Source: Ruminococcus sp. (GTDB taxonomy: Bacteria; Bacillota; Clostridia; Oscillospirales; Ruminococcaceae). Taken from it: a DNA stretch of 64,000 bases. Positions 59,970-64,000 of the stretch are shown here, piece after piece. The notes below the pieces were generated by a model. That model was not told the DNA's origin. It saw only the letters and a program-made list of their open reading frames with translations, and did not search any database. The position numbers and the translations under genes are program-made. Positions within the stretch are counted from its first letter, which is position 1. Every line of letters begins with the position of its first letter. The stretch lies in assembly GCF_017549005.1 (NCBI RefSeq), contig NZ_JAFYYT010000007.1, positions 124,001-188,000 of the forward strand, read 5' to 3'.

Positions 59970-61370
59970 ATGGTATTTTCGAGACTATTCTTCATATATA
60001 TTTTTCTCCCTGTCTGCCTGTTGTGCTATGCACTGGCAAGAGGGACCAAACATAAAAATACGGTGTTGATCATTTTCTCGCTGATTTTTTATGCCTGGGG
60101 CGAGCCCGTTTATATTTTCCTTATGCTGGCAACAGCCGTAGTCAACTACGCTGCTGCGCTTTTCATCGGAAAGTATCAGGGCAGGGCCGGAGATACTGCC
60201 GCGACTGTTACCGCTGTGGTATACGACCTTCTCATGCTCGGCGTATTCAAATACAGCGGCTTTATCGTGGAAAATATCAACGCCCTTTTTTCATGCTCAT
60301 TGCCTGTCCCAGATATAAGGCTGCCTATAGGTATCAGCTTTTACACCTTCCAGACCATTTCGTACATTATCGACTGTCACTGGGAAAAGGTAAAGCCACA
60401 GAAGAGCTTCAAGAACTTTCTGCTCTTCCTCACGCTATTCCCTCAGCTCATCGCAGGTCCTATCGTAAGATACAGCTCCATTGAAAAGGAGATAAACGAG
60501 CGTACCATTCTGATGAGCGACGTTTCATACGGTCTGAACAGAGTTGCCCTCGGTCTTGCGAAAAAAGTCCTGCTTGCAGACCAGCTCAGCCTTATAGCTG
60601 AAAGTTTTCTCGGCAATATAGGCGGCTCGACCATGCTTGGAGCATGGTACGGCGCCATAGCATACGGAATGCAGATATATTTTGACTTTTCGGGATATTC
60701 CGATATTGCTATCGGTCTTGGACGCGTTTTCGGCTTCCACTTTTACGAAAACTTCGATCATCCTTTTATGTGCAAAGACATTACGGAGTTCTGGCAGCGC
60801 TGGCATATCTCCCTCGGAACCTTTTTCCGTGATTATCTCCTCTACATACCAATATTCGGCAAGCGCAGAAAATACGGCGGACTCTTCCTCGTATGGCTCT
60901 GTACCGGCATATGGCACGGTGCAAGCTGGAACTATGTCATCTGGGGTCTTTACTACGGGCTTTTCATTTTCATCGAGCTGCTTATCGGAAAGAAAAAGAT
61001 GAAAAAGGTACCTGTTTTCATACGCCACATCTACAGCAAGTTCGTTATAATCATCGGCTTTGCCATATTCTACTTCGAGGATCTCGGAAAGCTCGGAACA
61101 TTCTTCAGGACAGCTTTCGGCTTCGGAAAAAACGGCTTTGTCGCAGTACAGGACAAGATATCCTTGGTAAACAACATCTTCCTTATCGCTGTGGCGGTCA
61201 TCTGCTGTTTCCCGCTTATACGCACCATAAAGAATGTTACGGACAAGCGTTTTGCCGCAAAAGCTACTATCTCCTCGGCAGCTGCCGTTGTTTCCGCACT
61301 GCTGCTGGTGATAACGAGCATCGTGCTTGTTGACGCGACTACTTCCCCATTCCTTTATTACCAATTCTGA
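59970..61370 (+). CDS. MBOAT-family membrane O-acyltransferase (AlgI/DltB-like)
   Basis: 466 residues, ten or more membrane helices. MVFSRLFFIYIFLPVCLLCYAL opens it as in AlgI. Core motifs are RLPIGISFYTFQTISYIIDCHW (near 115), LFLTLFPQLIAGPIVRYSSIEKEIN (near 150; parts), DFSGYSDIAIGLGRVFGF (near 240), WQRWHISLGTFFRDYLLYIPI (near 275) and the catalytic His in LCTGIWHGASWNYVIWG (near 315). Moves acyl groups across the membrane onto a surface polymer. GGCGG-like SD is weak. Start of the cluster; the DHHW partner starts 15 bases later. Confidence 0.93.
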   Translation: MVFSRLFFIYIFLPVCLLCYALARGTKHKNTVLIIFSLIFYAWGEPVYIFLMLATAVVNYAAALFIGKYQGRAGDTAATVTAVVYDLLMLGVFKYSGFIVENINALFSCSLPVPDIRLPIGISFYTFQTISYIIDCHWEKVKPQKSFKNFLLFLTLFPQLIAGPIVRYSSIEKEINERTILMSDVSYGLNRVALGLAKKVLLADQLSLIAESFLGNIGGSTMLGAWYGAIAYGMQIYFDFSGYSDIAIGLGRVFGFHFYENFDHPFMCKDITEFWQRWHISLGTFFRDYLLYIPIFGKRRKYGGLFLVWLCTGIWHGASWNYVIWGLYYGLFIFIELLIGKKKMKKVPVFIRHIYSKFVIIIGFAIFYFEDLGKLGTFFRTAFGFGKNGFVAVQDKISLVNNIFLIAVAVICCFPLIRTIKNVTDKRFAAKATISSAAAVVSALLLVITSIVLVDATTSPFLYYQF

Positions 61371-61385
61371 CAAGAGGAACACATA

Positions 61386-62861
61386 ATGAGCAAGAACACA
61401 AAGAACACGGACGGAGAAAAAGAAAAAAACAGCTCCGCAGAGACAAACAGACGTCCAGAACCTGCTATTTCCATAGAGGCCTCGGACCGTCAGGGAACTT
61501 CCATAGACATTCCCATAAAAGCAAAAAAACTGAAAAAACAGCAGCGCAAAAAAGCTATGAACCGCATTTCACTTGCAAATATACTGCTTATCAGCGCTGT
61601 TTTTGCAGGCGGATTCGTATATGTAACGCTTCTGCCACATGAGACAAAAGCTGACGACGAGAACCGTTTACTGACAAAATTCCCGAAATTCAGCGTAAAA
61701 TCCTATACAAGCGGTGATTTCACAGATGGTATCGCGGATTATTTCGATGATACTGTCCACGCAAGGGCCGATATAAAAGAATTCATCGCCGATATGCTCA
61801 TGCCGCTCAAGGGCATGAAATACGGCGGCGAAAAAGCCGAGCTCTACGGCAGCGGCTTTGAAAAGCCCGCAGCTGCTGCAACAACGACCGCTGCAACAAC
61901 GGCGTCAGTCCGCACTCTTACAACTATTGCCGTAGAGCAGCCGACAACCACTGTGACCGAGCCTGAAGAAGATAAAACTGCCGACGGAGAGCTCACGAAC
62001 AATATCCTGATCGTAAACAAGCGCGGTGTTAACCTCTACGGCGGCGCATGGGGCTCTGAACAGGAATATGCCTCATATCTCAATGCCTATAAGGAAGCTC
62101 TCCCGAATGTGAATATCTATTCAATGGTGCTCCCTACCGCAAGCTCTTTCTATCTCCCCGACGAGTACAAAAACCTCGCTCAGAGTGAAAAAGAGGACTT
62201 TGACAGGATAGAAGCCGCTCTCGGCAACGTTATGTCCGTAGACGCATACACGGCTCTTGAAGCACACAAGGACGAGCCCATTTACTCGCGCACCGACCAT
62301 CACTGGCAGCCCCTCGGCGCTTATTATGCCGCACAGCAGTTTGCTCTGACGGCAGGAGTGCCTTTTCCCGATATCTCTGAGTACGAAAAGGTGACTCTCC
62401 CGGGCTATGTGGGAACTCTCTATATGTACACGCAGAGCGCGACTCTGCTGAATAATCCCGAGGATTTCGTATACTACAAACCAAGGACAAACGTCAGCGT
62501 GACGCAGTATGATACTCATTTCGGAAATCCCGTTGCCGCCGACCTGCTCCTTGACCCGTCACAGATGCCGAATTCGGGATACTATATGGTATTCGGCGGC
62601 GATGAAAGAATCGTCCATGTGAACACCGAATGCAGGAACGGAAGAACTCTTGTGATCTTCAAGGACAGCTACGGAAACGCTCTGCTTCCCATGCTTACAA
62701 GCTCGTTTGAGCACATTTACCTCTGCGACATCAGGTATTTCGACCTCAATGCCGCCGATTTCATCAGGAACGTTCAGGCTACCGACCTGCTGTTCTCAAT
62801 GTGCTCCTTCTCGGCAGTCGGCGTGAACCGCTACAATATCTACAATAATCTCATAAAATAG
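61386..62861 (+). CDS. DHHW-family (AlgX/AlgJ-like) extracellular partner of the MBOAT acyltransferase
   Basis: 491 residues. A long charged, disordered cytoplasmic N-terminus (1 to about 55), one membrane helix (about 63-84, LANILLISAVFAGGFVYVTLL), a Thr/Ala-rich linker (about 160-200), and a SGNH/DHHW domain: RTDHHWQPLGAYYAAQQF near residue 305 (D/H pair) and FKDSYGNALLPML near residue 435 with the nucleophile Ser. It completes acyl transfer to the polymer outside the cell. AGAGGAA precedes the ATG. Followed by the FkbH-like gene. Confidence 0.9.
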   Translation: MSKNTKNTDGEKEKNSSAETNRRPEPAISIEASDRQGTSIDIPIKAKKLKKQQRKKAMNRISLANILLISAVFAGGFVYVTLLPHETKADDENRLLTKFPKFSVKSYTSGDFTDGIADYFDDTVHARADIKEFIADMLMPLKGMKYGGEKAELYGSGFEKPAAAATTTAATTASVRTLTTIAVEQPTTTVTEPEEDKTADGELTNNILIVNKRGVNLYGGAWGSEQEYASYLNAYKEALPNVNIYSMVLPTASSFYLPDEYKNLAQSEKEDFDRIEAALGNVMSVDAYTALEAHKDEPIYSRTDHHWQPLGAYYAAQQFALTAGVPFPDISEYEKVTLPGYVGTLYMYTQSATLLNNPEDFVYYKPRTNVSVTQYDTHFGNPVAADLLLDPSQMPNSGYYMVFGGDERIVHVNTECRNGRTLVIFKDSYGNALLPMLTSSFEHIYLCDIRYFDLNAADFIRNVQATDLLFSMCSFSAVGVNRYNIYNNLIK

Positions 62862-62869
62862 GAGAAAAA

Positions 62870-64000
62870 ATGAAAGAACTCTGCTTTCCTTTTGACAGTC
62901 AGAATATACTGCGCCGCAGACCTGCCCTCAGAAAGCAGCTCCTGTCTGACGGAACAGTACGTATAAAAAAGAAAATTGCCGTACTTGGAGGCTCGACTAC
63001 CGATCATGCAGTTGCCGCCCTGGAGCTTTTTCTGCTCAATTTCGGCATAGAGCCCGAGTTTTACCAGTCTGAGTACAATAAATTCTATGAAGACGCCGTT
63101 TTCGGCAATCCTGAACTTGAAAGCTTTGCCCCCGACGTCATATATATCCACACCACCTCGCGCAATCTCACAAAGCTCCCCGCCGGTCCTGCTGTAAGAC
63201 CCGAACAGGTCGAAAGGGACCTCAATGAACAGTTCGCGTATTTCCGTCAGGTGTGGGAAAGTCTTATGCAGCGCTTCAACTGCCCCATAATACAGAACAA
63301 TTTCGAGCTACCGCTTTTCAGGCATACGGGAAGCTACGACTGTTGGGGAAATACCGGCCACGCAGCGTTCATTGAGAGACTCAACGTTATGCTCTCGGAC
63401 TATGCGCGTTCGGTAAACGGTCTGTATATACATGATATCAACTATCTTTCCGCTGTCTGCGGACTAACAAACTGGCACGACACGGAGGCATGGTATCTTT
63501 ACAAATATGCTATGAGCACTGCTGTTATCCCCGACCTTGCATACAGTCTTGCCTGCATTATCAAGTCACTGTACGGAAAGAACCACAAGGTCATAGACCT
63601 TGACCTCGATAATACTCTATGGGGTGGAGTCATAGGTGATGACGGTCAGGACGGTATCGAGATAGGCCCCGAGACCGCTGTGGGACAGTCTTTCACGGAG
63701 TTTCAGAGCTTTATCAGAGGCTATAAGGATTATGGCGTGCTCCTTGCAATATGCTCCAAAAATGACGAAGAAAACGCTCTTTCGGGACTTGAACACCCGA
63801 GCAGCGTACTGAAAAAGTCGGATTTCGTATCCATAAAGGCAAACTGGGAGCCAAAGGACCGTAATATTGCCGAATCGGCTCAGGAGCTCAATCTCGGACC
63901 TGACAGCTTCGTATTCATAGACGATAATCCTGCGGAATGCGCTATCGTTGAAGGACAGCTCCCGATGGTGCAGACCATTCATTCAAGCAGCGTCCATGAC
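62870..64000 (+). CDS. FkbH-like HAD-superfamily protein (HAD-IIIC), truncated by window edge
   Basis: The first 377 residues are in the window; the end lies beyond 64000. An N-terminal SGNH-like domain (about 1-225; KIAVLGGSTTDHAVAALE near residue 35 and NTGHAAFIERL) precedes the FkbH HAD domain: VIDLDLDNTLWGGVIGDDG near residue 242 (motif I nucleophile), CSKNDEENAL near residue 298 and VFIDDNPAECAIVE near residue 350. FkbH enzymes load a three-carbon glyceryl unit from 1,3-bisphosphoglycerate onto an acyl carrier. GGAGAAAAA precedes the ATG. With MBOAT and DHHW, it suggests an unusual acyl donor. Confidence 0.88.
   Translation, partial: MKELCFPFDSQNILRRRPALRKQLLSDGTVRIKKKIAVLGGSTTDHAVAALELFLLNFGIEPEFYQSEYNKFYEDAVFGNPELESFAPDVIYIHTTSRNLTKLPAGPAVRPEQVERDLNEQFAYFRQVWESLMQRFNCPIIQNNFELPLFRHTGSYDCWGNTGHAAFIERLNVMLSDYARSVNGLYIHDINYLSAVCGLTNWHDTEAWYLYKYAMSTAVIPDLAYSLACIIKSLYGKNHKVIDLDLDNTLWGGVIGDDGQDGIEIGPETAVGQSFTEFQSFIRGYKDYGVLLAICSKNDEENALSGLEHPSSVLKKSDFVSIKANWEPKDRNIAESAQELNLGPDSFVFIDDNPAECAIVEGQLPMVQTIHSSSVHD

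Noticed and set aside
60525..61382. Minus-strand open frame of 285 codons opposite the MBOAT gene
   Set aside because: Antisense shadow of a gene with complete family motifs.
1..64000. tRNA, rRNA, CRISPR arrays, insertion sequences and prophage
   Set aside because: No T-loop/acceptor pattern, no regularly spaced repeats, and no transposase, integrase or phage motifs were noticed on either strand; a covariance-model search would settle the RNA genes.

Overview
The window is chromosomal DNA from an anaerobic, low-to-moderate G+C Clostridia, most likely a fibre-degrading Ruminococcus (Oscillospiraceae). Evidence for this is a secreted papain-type protease ending in a type I dockerin, a second orphan dockerin half, a Na+-pumping decarboxylase, acetate kinase, a carbohydrate ABC importer without its own ATPase, and Bacillus/Clostridium-type sporulation genes (spoIIIAA-AH and sigG). 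I recognised no rRNA, tRNA, IS element, prophage or CRISPR array.

Layout. From 1 to about 48.8 kb every gene is on the minus strand. (i) 1-3.7 kb: glycolytic operon pgk, a small membrane protein, tpiA, an unknown gene and gpmI (cut by the window edge). (ii) 3.8-8.3 kb: an alpha/beta hydrolase and a four-gene Na+-translocating decarboxylase operon (alpha, gamma, biotin carrier, beta). (iii) 8.35-12.6 kb: an EF-G/Tet(M)-like GTPase fused to a YacP/Rae1-type NYN nuclease, and a penicillin-binding protein. (iv) 12.7-25.9 kb: a long housekeeping operon (Asp23-like, GNAT, nusB, Kae1-like, xseA, xseB, ispA, dxs, tlyA, nadK, argR, recN, phosphatase, GH42 beta-galactosidase, dtd). (v) 25.9-30.6 kb: complete spoIIIA operon. 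(vi) 30.6-34.8 kb: sugar ABC importer with a long structured 5' leader that encodes a 22-codon ORF. (vii) 34.8-42.7 kb: dockerin protease, then PHP phosphoesterase, YdcF-like protein, a small protein, and an 845-residue fusion of a sugar-isomerase-type TIM barrel with an acyl-CoA synthetase. (viii) 42.8-48.8 kb: RNA-modification genes (rsmI, a TrmN6-like methyltransferase, mnmA, tmcAL), an isochorismatase-GNAT fusion and a HAD hydrolase.

From 49 kb the strands are mixed: ackA; a DUF3737 beta-helix protein; an ECF-type sigma factor followed by a single-pass membrane protein that looks like its anti-sigma/sensor; a dockerin scar; an unknown protein; an SPFH/NfeD pair; sigG; a pyridoxal-kinase-like gene divergent from an AraC regulator; and, running off the end, an MBOAT - DHHW - FkbH-like cluster likely to acylate a surface polymer.

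The strongest candidates for something undescribed are the domain fusions at 8353-10923, 38189-40717 and 44774-45787, the sigma/sensor pair with the neighbouring dockerin scar, the leader of the sugar importer, and the MBOAT-DHHW-FkbH cluster. Calls come from reading motifs and gene order; no database search was run. Promoters and terminators were found by eye.
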